A DNA stretch of 11,231 nucleotides from Novosphingopyxis sp042090735 (GTDB taxonomy: Bacteria > Pseudomonadota > Alphaproteobacteria > Sphingomonadales > Sphingomonadaceae): positions 1 to 11,231 of the forward strand of contig JBELIU010000077.1 of the NCBI GenBank assembly GCA_042090735.1, in the 5' to 3' direction. Below are positions 1 to 5,836 of the stretch, piece after piece; the first letter of the stretch is position 1, and the number at the start of each line of letters is the position of its first letter. The position numbers and the translations under genes are program-made. Below the pieces are notes generated by a model that was not told where the DNA came from, ran no database searches, and worked only from the letters and a program-made list of their open reading frames with translations.

Positions 1-308
1 GGCTGGATGTCCTGGCCGAGCGCCGGATTCTCCGTGGCGAAACGCTGCAAACCCGCACTGATCTTCTGCATGTCTACCGGGCACACATCCGGACAGTAGG
101 TATAGCCGAAATAGACGATCCGGTATTTGCCGTCGAAATCGGCGAAGGAGACGGGCTTATCGTCGCTACCGGTCAGCGTGAACGGCCCGCCGATGCTGGC
201 CCCTTCCAGCGGCGGACGCTCGGGCGTCGCCGGCTGGCTTTCCCCGCCACCGTCACAGGATGCGAGGAGCAGCGCGGCGAAAATGGGGATTGATCCGGCT
301 TTGTTCAT
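1..308 (-). CDS. SCO1/SenC family copper chaperone lipoprotein (partial, C-terminus off window)
   Basis: SCO proteins are membrane-anchored, thioredoxin-fold copper chaperones that help assemble the CuA centre of cytochrome c oxidase on the outer face of the inner membrane. About 102 residues are visible. The start ATG is at 308-306. A short hydrophobic N-terminus ends in a lipobox L15-A16-S17-C18, so a lipoprotein with lipidated Cys18 is predicted. A Pro/Glu-rich linker follows, then the thioredoxin-like domain with YFGYTYCPDVCP, where Cys72 and Cys76 form the CxxxC copper site. The family's conserved distal His would lie beyond the left edge and cannot be checked. The gene is divergent from the ankyrin gene, with a 63-bp gap and only a weak AAGAAAG-like ribosome site. 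The SCO assignment is firm from the CxxxC context. Whether it serves cytochrome oxidase or general thiol/copper handling is not visible. Confidence 0.9.
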   Translation of the reverse strand, partial: MNKAGSIPIFAALLLASCDGGGESQPATPERPPLEGASIGGPFTLTGSDDKPVSFADFDGKYRIVYFGYTYCPDVCPVDMQKISAGLQRFATENPALGQDIQ

Positions 309-371
309 GACAGGCTTTCTTTTGGTCTGCTAAATGGGCGCGATCAACCACCAACCGGGCCCTTATTCGTC

Positions 372-995
372 ATGCGCCTTATCATCCCCGCCGCCTTGAT
401 CGCAGCCGTTTTCGCGCCGCTGCCCGCACCGTTCGCCTCGGCCGAGGCTCAACAGGTCTCCTCCGCTTACACCTTCCTGAAGGCGGTGGAAGATCGCGAC
501 GGCACCAAGGCAACCTCGATGTTGCAGGCGCCGGGCAACACCGTGGTGAACGCGCAGCGCTCCAGCGACGGCAAGACGGCGATGCATATGGTGGTGGAGC
601 GGCGCGATTCCACCTGGATCACCTTCCTGCTCGCCAACAAGGCGGATCCCAATATCGGCGATCGCAATGGCGACACGCCGCTGATGCTGGCGACGCAGCT
701 TGGCTATCTCGACGGGATGGAATTGCTGCTGAAATATGGGGGCAAGGTGGATCAGGCGAATCGCGCCGGGGAAACGCCGCTGATTCGGGCGGTGCAGCTG
801 CGTGATAGCGAGGCGATCCGGCTGCTGATGAACAAGGGTGCCAATCCCAACATCACCGATCACGCCAGCGGCCGTTCGGCGCTCGATTATGCGAAGCTGG
901 ATCGCCGCTCGAGCGATCTGGTCGCGCTTCTGGAAGCGAAACCCGACGCCAAGCCCCAATCGCAAGGCGAGCTGGATTTCTCCGGAATCAAATAA
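372..995 (+). CDS. Secreted ankyrin-repeat protein
   Basis: A 207-residue protein with an N-terminal signal peptide: a hydrophobic stretch at about residues 3-20 and likely cleavage after Ala24 or Ala26 (ASAEAQQ). It should therefore act in the periplasm or outside. A helical lead-in (about 30-60) is followed by ankyrin repeats at about 66-98, 99-131, 132-164 and a degenerate one at 165-190. Diagnostic elements are DGKTAMHMVV, NGDTPLMLA, GETPLIRAV and the repeat-end motifs ADPNIGD and GANPNITD. Ankyrin repeats bind proteins; the partner is not shown. The short polar tail has no second domain. It is the only rightward gene left of the ppsR-hemE gap. It is divergent from the SCO gene and convergent with mmcB, so it is probably transcribed alone. 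No clear Shine-Dalgarno precedes the ATG, but no other start would keep the signal peptide. Small periplasmic ankyrin proteins are common in sphingomonads and mostly uncharacterised. Confidence 0.88.
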   Translation: MRLIIPAALIAAVFAPLPAPFASAEAQQVSSAYTFLKAVEDRDGTKATSMLQAPGNTVVNAQRSSDGKTAMHMVVERRDSTWITFLLANKADPNIGDRNGDTPLMLATQLGYLDGMELLLKYGGKVDQANRAGETPLIRAVQLRDSEAIRLLMNKGANPNITDHASGRSALDYAKLDRRSSDLVALLEAKPDAKPQSQGELDFSGIK

Positions 996-1034
996 GCCGG
1001 GGCAAGGCCGCCGATTTCGTCAGCCTCCCGGAGA

Positions 1035-1523
1035 TCAGTCGGACGGCTCCGGACCCCAGCCCACTTCCGGATCGCACAGCATCGTGTGACGCCGCATGGC
1101 GATGCGCGCGAGCCGCTGGCATTCGGTCTTGCGCCGCGCCGCTGCGAGCGGGGTGCTGACCGCAGGACGCACGATCGCGGCATCATAGGCATCGGCGACG
1201 ATCAGGCCGGTCCGCTCCGGCTCCAGCACTTCTCGCTCGAGCAATTTGTCGTCCATTTCCGGCGGCACCGCCCAGTAGAAGCGATCACAAAATTCCAGAT
1301 AGTCGCGCCACTTCTGGTCGCCGAGCAAATCGGCACGCGAGCATTTGATCTCGACAATGATCAGCTGTCCCTTGGCGTCGATGCCCATCAGATCGGCGCG
1401 CCTGCCATTGCGCAGCGACACCTCCGGCAGCAGGAAAATCTGGTGCCGGGCGAACATGCGGCGCAGGCCGCGCGTAACGGCGGCGGCACCGCACAGATCG
1501 GGCTGGGGAACGACATCGAGCAT
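1035..1523 (-). CDS. mmcB: MmcB family DNA repair protein (PD-(D/E)XK nuclease fold)
   Basis: A 162-residue protein of the MmcB (former DUF1052) family. In Caulobacter, mmcB is an SOS-induced gene needed for damage-induced mutagenesis together with imuA-imuB-dnaE2. The fold is that of a restriction-endonuclease-like nuclease. The conserved core is visible: E34 in LLPEVSLRNGRRADL, D44, then the E-x-K element E58-I-K60 in IIVEIKCSRADLLGDQKW, matching a PD-(D/E)XK active site. The length is typical of the family. The start ATG at 1523 is supported by the VTRGL helix downstream and by a perfect LexA box 12 bp upstream at 1536-1550, which implies damage-inducible expression. It is the last leftward gene before the ankyrin gene, and its 3' end converges with that gene across 39 bp. 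The family call is confident; actual nuclease activity is inferred from the motif only. Confidence 0.9.
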   Translation of the reverse strand: MLDVVPQPDLCGAAAVTRGLRRMFARHQIFLLPEVSLRNGRRADLMGIDAKGQLIIVEIKCSRADLLGDQKWRDYLEFCDRFYWAVPPEMDDKLLEREVLEPERTGLIVADAYDAAIVRPAVSTPLAAARRKTECQRLARIAMRRHTMLCDPEVGWGPEPSD

Positions 1524-1535
1524 GGTCGATATCTA

Positions 1536-1550
1536 GAACAGGCCGTGAAC
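1536..1550 (-). promoter_or_regulatory. LexA (SOS) box upstream of mmcB
   Basis: The plus strand reads GAAC-AGGCCGT-GAAC; the minus strand, toward mmcB, reads GTTC-ACGGCCT-GTTC. This exactly matches the alphaproteobacterial LexA operator GTTC-N7-GTTC. It ends 12 bp before the mmcB start codon, where LexA would block promoter clearance or initiation. Known biology: mmcB is in the LexA regulon of Caulobacter. Binding here is inferred from motif and position. Confidence 0.85.
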
Positions 1551-1555
1551 AGAAT

Positions 1556-1579
1556 AAAGGCTCCAAAAACGGGGCCTTT
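1556..1579 (-). terminator. Probable intrinsic terminator of the cell wall hydrolase gene
   Basis: A hairpin with arms AAAGGCTCC (1556-1564) and GGGGCCTTT (1571-1579) and a 6-nt loop gives nine pairs, one of them a G-T wobble. On the minus strand it starts 24 nt after the cell wall hydrolase stop codon and runs into TTTATTCTG, a short, imperfect U-rich tail. It lies immediately upstream of the mmcB operator, so it would insulate mmcB from read-through. Confidence 0.6.
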
Positions 1580-1603
1580 ACGATTCCAACGGATTTGAGC
1601 GTC

Positions 1604-2329
1604 TCAGCGGTAGAAGATGTGCCGGTCCACCGAGCCGATGCGCGTCAGGCGCCAGCCGGGCTTCACATATTTGGCGTGGAAGAACAGCGCCTCGTCGACA
1701 TCGGTCTGCCAGCTATCAGCCAGCGCGATGCGGGCGATGGCCTTGGCACGCTTCCAAGCCTGGCTGGACTTCGCGATACGGGGCATCTTGCCGCCCCTCA
1801 CGAAGCTGAACTGGCTCTTCTGGTAGACGACACCGCAGATCGAGTTCGGCCAACGCGAGGAAGCCGTGCGGTTGAGCACCACCTTGGCAACGGCCAGCTG
1901 ACCTTCGAGCGATTCGCCCTTGGATTCGAAATAAATGGTTCCGGCAAGGCAGCGCTGTTCGGCATCGAGATCGGCGCTGCTATCCTGCATATCGACCAAC
2001 TGGGCCAGCGACGTCGCCGCGCTGAGATCGGTAGCCTTCGGGGGGGAACGCTCCGGCAACGGCATGATCACCGGATTGCTCACGAAGACGATGTTCTCAT
2101 CATCGGACTGGGCGGCACTGTCGTCCGCCGCGACGGCGGCATCGACAGCCGCCTCATTGGCCTTCAGTTCGGCCAGTACCGCAGGATCGATCCGGATTTC
2201 ACCGGCATCCAAGGTATTTGTTTGCTGCTCTTCAGCAGCGAAAGCGGAGCTGACATCGGTCAGCGTGATGGCAGTCAAAGCCAAAAGAAAAAGAGCCGCG
2301 GCAGCCGCAGCTTTCACATAATGGAACAT
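1604..2329 (-). CDS. Secreted cell wall hydrolase, SleB/Hydrolase_2 family
   Basis: A 241-residue protein with a signal peptide (alanine- and leucine-rich core at about residues 7-24, likely cleavage near AFA-A at 31/32). Next comes an acidic, Ala-rich linker of about 90 residues, then a C-terminal Hydrolase_2 domain at about 125-241. Family hallmarks are visible: RCLAGTIYFESKGES with candidate catalytic Glu135, AVAKVVLNR, CGVVYQ, QFSF at 173-176, FFHAKYV around His219, and the terminal IFYR. The family includes the spore-cortex-lytic SleB transglycosylase fold. In non-sporing alphaproteobacteria these are presumed periplasmic peptidoglycan hydrolases for remodelling or division. The cleavage type is inferred. 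It appears to be its own transcription unit: 175 bp separate it from the DUF1491 gene upstream, and a hairpin terminator follows. Confidence 0.9.
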   Translation of the reverse strand: MFHYVKAAAAAALFLLALTAITLTDVSSAFAAEEQQTNTLDAGEIRIDPAVLAELKANEAAVDAAVAADDSAAQSDDENIVFVSNPVIMPLPERSPPKATDLSAATSLAQLVDMQDSSADLDAEQRCLAGTIYFESKGESLEGQLAVAKVVLNRTASSRWPNSICGVVYQKSQFSFVRGGKMPRIAKSSQAWKRAKAIARIALADSWQTDVDEALFFHAKYVKPGWRLTRIGSVDRHIFYR

Positions 2330-2405
2330 TGCATTCGCTAATTAAGCGGCAGATGTCCGCTGAGCAGAAACCTAAAAACGCTAACCCAATCTGCTCGGAA
2401 CGATC

Positions 2406-2448
2406 TTCCGTCTCGCGTGTTTGCCGATTCTCATCCCCCCAGACGGAA
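2406..2448. repeat. 8-bp inverted repeat in the gap upstream of the cell wall hydrolase gene
   Basis: TTCCGTCT (2406-2413) and AGACGGAA (2441-2448) are perfect inverted copies separated by 27 nt. They lie in the 175-bp gap between the DUF1491 gene and the cell wall hydrolase start, about 77-119 bp upstream of that start. It could be an operator for a dimeric regulator or the base of an RNA hairpin; no U tract follows. The function is unknown. Confidence 0.4.
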
Positions 2449-2504
2449 CCATTGGCCACTTGCGCTCGGTATGGGGGGCGCATTTAGCGGTGTTGTGACC
2501 GGAG

Positions 2505-2849
2505 TCAAACGAAGTCGCGAAGAAGCGCGATGAACCGTTCCGCGTTCGAGATATCCAGATCGATTAACCACAAATCCGGATCGATGGAGCGTTTCTGCTC
2601 CAGATGAAGAGTTAATTTCTCTTCACTTTCAAACATTTGCGTCTCGATCTCACGCCAGCTGGGTGGACCATCCCAGCGCAATGCGCGGCGAACAAGCGTC
2701 GGCAAAGCGCCGCGTTCACGATAGATGATGAGGATATCGCCGGCCACCGGATCGCCGCGCGACAACACCGCCGCGAAGCCGCCTTCCTGTTCGCAGAGCC
2801 TGCGAATCGCGTCCACCTGCACCTTTGCGGCGACGCGCGGCTCGCTCAT
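2505..2849 (-). CDS. DUF1491 family protein
   Basis: A 114-residue protein that looks like the DUF1491 family, which is widespread in alphaproteobacteria and has no known function. Visible family-like features are the N-terminal VQVDAIRRLCEQEGGFAAVLSRGDPVAGDILIIY region in two parts (helix, then strand with the GD...AG turn) and a C-terminal EKLTLHLEQKRSIDPDLWLIDLDI segment. There is no signal peptide or membrane segment, so it is cytosolic. Its ATG overlaps the stop of the upstream thioesterase gene in an ATGA (2846-2849), so the two are probably translationally coupled. It is the last gene of the leftward cluster. No good terminator hairpin follows its stop. No function is assigned here. 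Confidence 0.8.
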   Translation of the reverse strand: MSEPRVAAKVQVDAIRRLCEQEGGFAAVLSRGDPVAGDILIIYRERGALPTLVRRALRWDGPPSWREIETQMFESEEKLTLHLEQKRSIDPDLWLIDLDISNAERFIALLRDFV

Positions 2850-3325
2850 GCGGTGTTGTAGCCGGGTAGCCCGGCGAGCGGGATGTGCGATCGCATGAAC
2901 GTTCCGGTGCCGCGTCCTGCCTCCTCGCCATCGCTGTCGATCAGCCGTGCCTCCGCTACGTAGACGCGCTTGCGCCCACTCAGCCAGCGACCGCTGGCGC
3001 GCAGGCGGCCCGGCTTGATCGGCTTGGTGAAAAGAAGGTTGAAGGCGGTGGTGAGCACGAAACGGTCGGTCACCAAGCTGTTCACCGCATAAAAGGCGGC
3101 ATCATCCAGCATCTTGAAATAAGACGACCCGTGGACCGCACCCGCAGCATGGAAATAGCGCTCGTCGACATCGAACAGGATATCGCACCGGCCGGGACCT
3201 GTGATCGCGATATCCGATTCGAACAGGCGGTTGATGGGCGCCGCCCGATACAGCGATTCGAGCGCGCGGAAATGCGCCTCTTCGCCGCTTCCGGTGGAGA
3301 CCGGCTCAGGCGGCGTCGAACTCAT
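2846..3325 (-). CDS. PaaI-type hotdog-fold thioesterase
   Basis: A 159-residue protein when started at ATG 3325. The open frame extends 12 codons further upstream, but that extension lies deeper inside ptsN and looks basic and non-conserved. The chosen start gives a 20-nt overlap with the ptsN end. The hotdog core is visible: AAGAVHGSSYFKMLDDAAFYAVNS at about 61-83 in two pieces carries the HG...LDDA helix typical of PaaI/YbgC-like acyl-CoA thioesterases. It is followed by strands LTTAFNLLFTKPIKPGRLRASGRW and RVYVAEARLIDSDG. Such enzymes hydrolyse acyl- or aryl-CoA thioesters in the cytosol; the substrate cannot be read from sequence. It is tightly linked to ptsN upstream and overlaps DUF1491 by 4 nt downstream. 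It could equally be annotated as a YiiD/DUF4442-like thioesterase. The fold is fairly sure, the chemistry less so. Confidence 0.83.
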   Translation of the reverse strand: MSSTPPEPVSTGSGEEAHFRALESLYRAAPINRLFESDIAITGPGRCDILFDVDERYFHAAGAVHGSSYFKMLDDAAFYAVNSLVTDRFVLTTAFNLLFTKPIKPGRLRASGRWLSGRKRVYVAEARLIDSDGEEAGRGTGTFMRSHIPLAGLPGYNTA

Positions 3326-3776
3326 AGAGCCCCGAAAGCAAAGCGAATATCGCCGCCGCATCGGCCGCGCCGCGCAGCCGCTCCTGATTGGCCTCGCTGC
3401 GCATGGTGCGCGACACTTCGGCCAGCACGCGCAGATGGCGCGCCCCGTCGCCGACCGGCGAAAGCAGGCAGAAGATCAGATCGACCGGCCGATCGTCGAT
3501 GCTGGCATAGTCCATCGGCTTGTCCAGCCGCAGGAACAGGCCGAGCGGTTCGTCCAGATCCGCCACGCGCGCATGCGGGATGGCGATGCCCGATCCGAAT
3601 CCGGTCGAGCCGAGGCTTTCTCGCTGTTTGAGTGCCTCGAACACTTGTGCGGCATCCAACCCGTAAACCTGGGCGGCACGCTGCGAGAGCAGATCGAATA
3701 GCGCGTGCTTGCCGGCAACCGACGCCCGCGACATCACCGCGTCTTCGTGCAAGCCGCAACTCAATTGAATGATCAT
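3306..3776 (-). CDS. ptsN: Nitrogen-regulatory PTS IIA component (EIIANtr)
   Basis: A 156-residue EIIA domain of the fructose/mannitol class used in the nitrogen PTS. The phosphoacceptor His68 sits in SGIAIPHARV, preceded by RESLGSTGFGSG, the family signature. The C-terminal half has VDLIFCLLSP and HLRVLAEVSRTMR, both typical of PtsN. EIIANtr does not import sugar. Phosphorylated through EINtr and NPr, it signals nitrogen and carbon status and controls potassium uptake, stringent-response enzymes and other partners. The start at 3776 fits the family N-terminus (helix beginning about 15 residues before the KHALF segment). It lies downstream of hpf across 93 bp containing a strong stem-loop. 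The hpf-ptsN neighbourhood is known from proteobacterial rpoN loci, but no rpoN or rapZ is seen here. Confidence 0.93.
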   Translation of the reverse strand: MIIQLSCGLHEDAVMSRASVAGKHALFDLLSQRAAQVYGLDAAQVFEALKQRESLGSTGFGSGIAIPHARVADLDEPLGLFLRLDKPMDYASIDDRPVDLIFCLLSPVGDGARHLRVLAEVSRTMRSEANQERLRGAADAAAIFALLSGLYEFDAA

Positions 3777-3827
3777 GGCAACAGGCTCTGCGCCTCAACG
3801 CGGCGCCCAGAATTAAACAGATTGTGG

Positions 3828-3859
3828 CCGCCCGCGGGCGCGTTGTCGGCCGCGGGCGG
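3828..3859 (-). terminator. Strong GC stem-loop between hpf and ptsN (terminator or attenuator)
   Basis: Perfect 10-bp arms CCGCCCGCGG (3828-3837) and CCGCGGGCGG (3850-3859) enclose a 12-nt loop. It starts 10 nt after the hpf stop codon on the minus strand. The tail after the stem reads CCACAATCTGTTTAATT, with no real U run, so it may be a weak or Rho-assisted terminator, or a 3'-end stabiliser that lets ptsN be expressed at a lower level than hpf. Confidence 0.55.
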
Positions 3860-3869
3860 TGATGGCTAT

Positions 3870-4439
3870 TCAGGATGCGGTCTGCGGTTCTACCCATCCG
3901 ATCGTGCCGTCGTCGCGGCGATAGACCATATTATGTCTGCCGGTGCCAGAATTTTTGAAGAGCAGCGCGGGAGTATTGCGCATGTTCAGCACCATGACCG
4001 CGTCCGATACCGAAACTTCGGGGATATTCGCGCGCAGTTCGGCAATGATCGGCGGGGCATCGGCCACTTCCTCGGCCTCCGCCTCGGCATCGAACACCGT
4101 ATAGGCGGCTTCTTCTTCCTTCAGCGCCTGTGCGGCCTGGCTGTGGCGATCGTTCAGGCGGCGCTTGTAGCGGCGGAGCTGCTTTTCGATCTTGTTGAGC
4201 GCGGCGTCGAACGCCTGATGCGCGTCCTGCGCATTGGCCGATGCGTTGAGCCAGAGGCCCTGCATCACATGGGTAACGATATCGCAGCTGAAACTGTCAT
4301 GGGGGCCGCGGCCAAAGGTGGCCTGGCCCGATATGGTTTCGGGAAAATATTTTTCGGAAAGCGCCGTCATCTTGGTCTCGACATGCTCGCGCAGAGCCTC
4401 GCCCGTATCGACCTGATGGCCCGAAACCTGAATCTTCAT
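3870..4439 (-). CDS. hpf: Long-form ribosome hibernation promoting factor
   Basis: A 189-residue protein when started at MKIQVSGHQ (ATG 4439). The frame is open 26 codons further up, but the AAGGAG at 4449-4454 and the family N-terminus fix this start. The N-terminal S30AE domain (about 1-100) has the usual pattern, including HVETKMTALSEKYF and CDIVTHVMQGLWLNASA, plus the basic helix KQLRRYKRRLNDRH that contacts 16S rRNA. An acidic linker follows (108-128), then the C-terminal dimerisation domain (about 136-186: VSDAVMVLNMRNTPALLF...GTIGWVEP). Long HPF joins 70S ribosomes into inactive 100S dimers in stationary phase or starvation. The gene lies 50 nt after dnaQ, separated by a UUCG hairpin, and upstream of ptsN. 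Its strong ribosome site, unlike the weak ones of neighbours, suggests high translation. Confidence 0.94.
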   Translation of the reverse strand: MKIQVSGHQVDTGEALREHVETKMTALSEKYFPETISGQATFGRGPHDSFSCDIVTHVMQGLWLNASANAQDAHQAFDAALNKIEKQLRRYKRRLNDRHSQAAQALKEEEAAYTVFDAEAEAEEVADAPPIIAELRANIPEVSVSDAVMVLNMRNTPALLFKNSGTGRHNMVYRRDDGTIGWVEPQTAS

Positions 4440-4448
4440 GGGATTTTT

Positions 4449-4454
4449 CTCCTT
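4449..4454 (-). promoter_or_regulatory. Ribosome binding site of hpf
   Basis: AAGGAG on the minus strand, 9 nt before ATG 4439. It is a near-perfect Shine-Dalgarno and rules out the upstream in-frame ATG at 4517 as the start. Confidence 0.8.
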
Positions 4455-4469
4455 CTGGTTGTCGCTCAA

Positions 4470-4483
4470 CGGCCCGAAGGCCG
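4470..4483 (-). terminator. UUCG tetraloop hairpin between dnaQ and hpf
   Basis: On the minus strand CGGCC-TTCG-GGCCG forms a 5-bp GC stem closed by a C(UUCG)G tetraloop, one of the most stable RNA loops. It starts 7 nt after the dnaQ stop codon. No U tract follows (TTGAGCG), so classical termination is doubtful. It may be an mRNA 3'-end or processing element that separates dnaQ from hpf. Confidence 0.45.
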
Positions 4484-4489
4484 AAGGGT

Positions 4490-5203
4490 TCAGACGCGCG
4501 CGCGGCCGCTGCTCCACAGGGAGCCTTCGATGCCCGCGACGAACGCCTGGTGGCGCGCGAGCTCGGCCTCGGTCGGCGCGTGATGGCGCGGCGGGCGCAT
4601 CGGCCCGGTGGGCAGCAGGCTGGGCGCGGTGCGCGATTTGGCCGCGGTTTCGTCAACATCGGCGGCAAGGCCCAGGCCGATCTGCCGCCCGCCGGTCAGT
4701 TCGATATAGAGCTGCGCCAGCAGTTCGGCGTCAAGCAGCGCGCCGTGCTTCACGCGGTGGGACCGGTCGATCCCGTAGCGGCTGCATAGCGCATCCAGCG
4801 AAGCCTTCGCACCGGGATGCTTCTTGCGCGCGATCGCCAGCGTATCGACCATGCGCGCATAATCCACGGCGGGCTGCCCGCAGCGATCGAGCTCCATATT
4901 GAGGAAGCCGAAATCGAACATGGCATTGTGCGCGACCAGATTGTCGTCGCCGATGAACTCGATCAGTTCGAGCGCCTTTTCGGTGAAGCGCGGCTTGTCC
5001 TTCAAGAACGCATCGCCAAGGCCGTGGACGCGCTCGGCGCCCGGGTCCATCGCCCGTTCGGGATTGAAATAGCAATGGAAAGTGCGGCCGGTCATCACCC
5101 GGTCGATCATCTCGATGCAGCCGATCTCAACCATCCGGTCGCCATTTTCATGATCGGTGCCGGTGGTTTCGGTGTCGAAGACGATTTCACGCATGGCTAT
5201 CAT
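4490..5203 (-). CDS. dnaQ: DNA polymerase III epsilon subunit (3'-5' proofreading exonuclease)
   Basis: A 237-residue DEDDh exonuclease that proofreads for the replicative polymerase. Catalytic residues are visible: D10 and E12 in VFDTETTG (Exo I), D97 in LVAHNAMFDFGFLN (Exo II), and H153 with D158 in HGALLDAELLA (Exo III). Residues 172-237 form the flexible tail that binds the alpha subunit. QIGLGL at 174-179 lies where E. coli epsilon has its sliding-clamp-binding motif, so it is a candidate clamp contact (inference). The start may be ATG 5203 or the internal ATG 5194 (MREIVFDTETTG); both have weak ribosome sites. It lies 18 nt after the coaE stop. In Caulobacter dnaQ also follows coaE near the origin. 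The family's next gene there, secB, is not seen here. Confidence 0.95.
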   Translation of the reverse strand: MIAMREIVFDTETTGTDHENGDRMVEIGCIEMIDRVMTGRTFHCYFNPERAMDPGAERVHGLGDAFLKDKPRFTEKALELIEFIGDDNLVAHNAMFDFGFLNMELDRCGQPAVDYARMVDTLAIARKKHPGAKASLDALCSRYGIDRSHRVKHGALLDAELLAQLYIELTGGRQIGLGLAADVDETAAKSRTAPSLLPTGPMRPPRHHAPTEAELARHQAFVAGIEGSLWSSGRARV

Positions 5204-5221
5204 ATCGACGTTTTCGCCGAT

Positions 5222-5836
5222 TCAGGCAAGGGAGGGGGCAAGTTTCTCCACCAGCGCCCGCACCTGTGCGCGGGTCTCCTCCAGCGTCGTCCCGGTATCG
5301 ATAACATGGTCCGCGCGCGCGCGCTTGGCGGCATCGTCCAGCTGAACGGCGAGGATGTGGTCGAACTTTTCCGGCGTCATGCCCGGCCGGGCGAGAACGC
5401 GTTCGCGTTGCACATCGGCGGGCGCGCTGACCACCACGATCGCGTCGACGCCCTCATGCCCGCCCTTTTCGAACAGTAGCGGAATATCGAACAGGATCAT
5501 CGGCGCATCGCGATGCTTTTCCAGAAAGGCGAGGCGGCGGGTGGCGACCACGGGATGGACGATGGCTTCCAGCCGCGCCAGTTCATCGGGCTTGCCGAAC
5601 ACCATCGCGCCCAGATCGTCCCGTTTCACACCGCCTTCGCCCGTACTGTCGGGAAAGGCCGCCTCGATCAGCGGGACGAGCGCGCCGCCCGGCCCCTGCA
5701 GCTCGCGCACCACGGCGTCGGCATCGAACACCGGCACCTTTGCCTCGGCGAACATCGCGGCGACGGTCGATTTGCCCATGCCGATCGAGCCCGTGAGGCC
5801 TACGACCAGCGGCTGCCCGTCGCGCTGCGCGCTCAC
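5222..5836 (-). CDS. coaE: Dephospho-CoA kinase (GTG start)
   Basis: A 204-residue P-loop kinase catalysing the last step of coenzyme A synthesis: ATP-dependent phosphorylation of the 3' hydroxyl of dephospho-CoA ribose. Visible are the Walker A loop GSIGMGKST (16-24), DADAVVRELQ (38-47), the IVHP motif (92-95), DIPLLFE (117-123) and the lid region ERVLARPGMTPEKF. The frame stays open far upstream, but that part is the shadow of aroE. The only start that fits the family length is the GTG at 5836, whose TG is shared with the aroE stop in GTGA (5833-5836). Translation is therefore probably coupled to aroE. The cytosolic product lies in the maf-aroE-coaE-dnaQ string that is conserved next to the Caulobacter origin. 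Confidence 0.94.
   Translation of the reverse strand: MSAQRDGQPLVVGLTGSIGMGKSTVAAMFAEAKVPVFDADAVVRELQGPGGALVPLIEAAFPDSTGEGGVKRDDLGAMVFGKPDELARLEAIVHPVVATRRLAFLEKHRDAPMILFDIPLLFEKGGHEGVDAIVVVSAPADVQRERVLARPGMTPEKFDHILAVQLDDAAKRARADHVIDTGTTLEETRAQVRALVEKLAPSLA

Noticed and set aside
1595..2341. A 248-residue plus-strand frame antisense to the cell wall hydrolase gene
   Set aside because: It is the shadow of a gene with clear family motifs on the minus strand and shows no motifs of its own.
2491..2504. Terminator hairpin just after the DUF1491 gene
   Set aside because: Only a 4-bp stem (CGGT/ACCG) forms and no U tract follows.
4440..4517. Upstream ATG start for hpf at 4517
   Set aside because: It would overlap the dnaQ end, adds 26 non-conserved residues and ignores the strong AAGGAG before ATG 4439.
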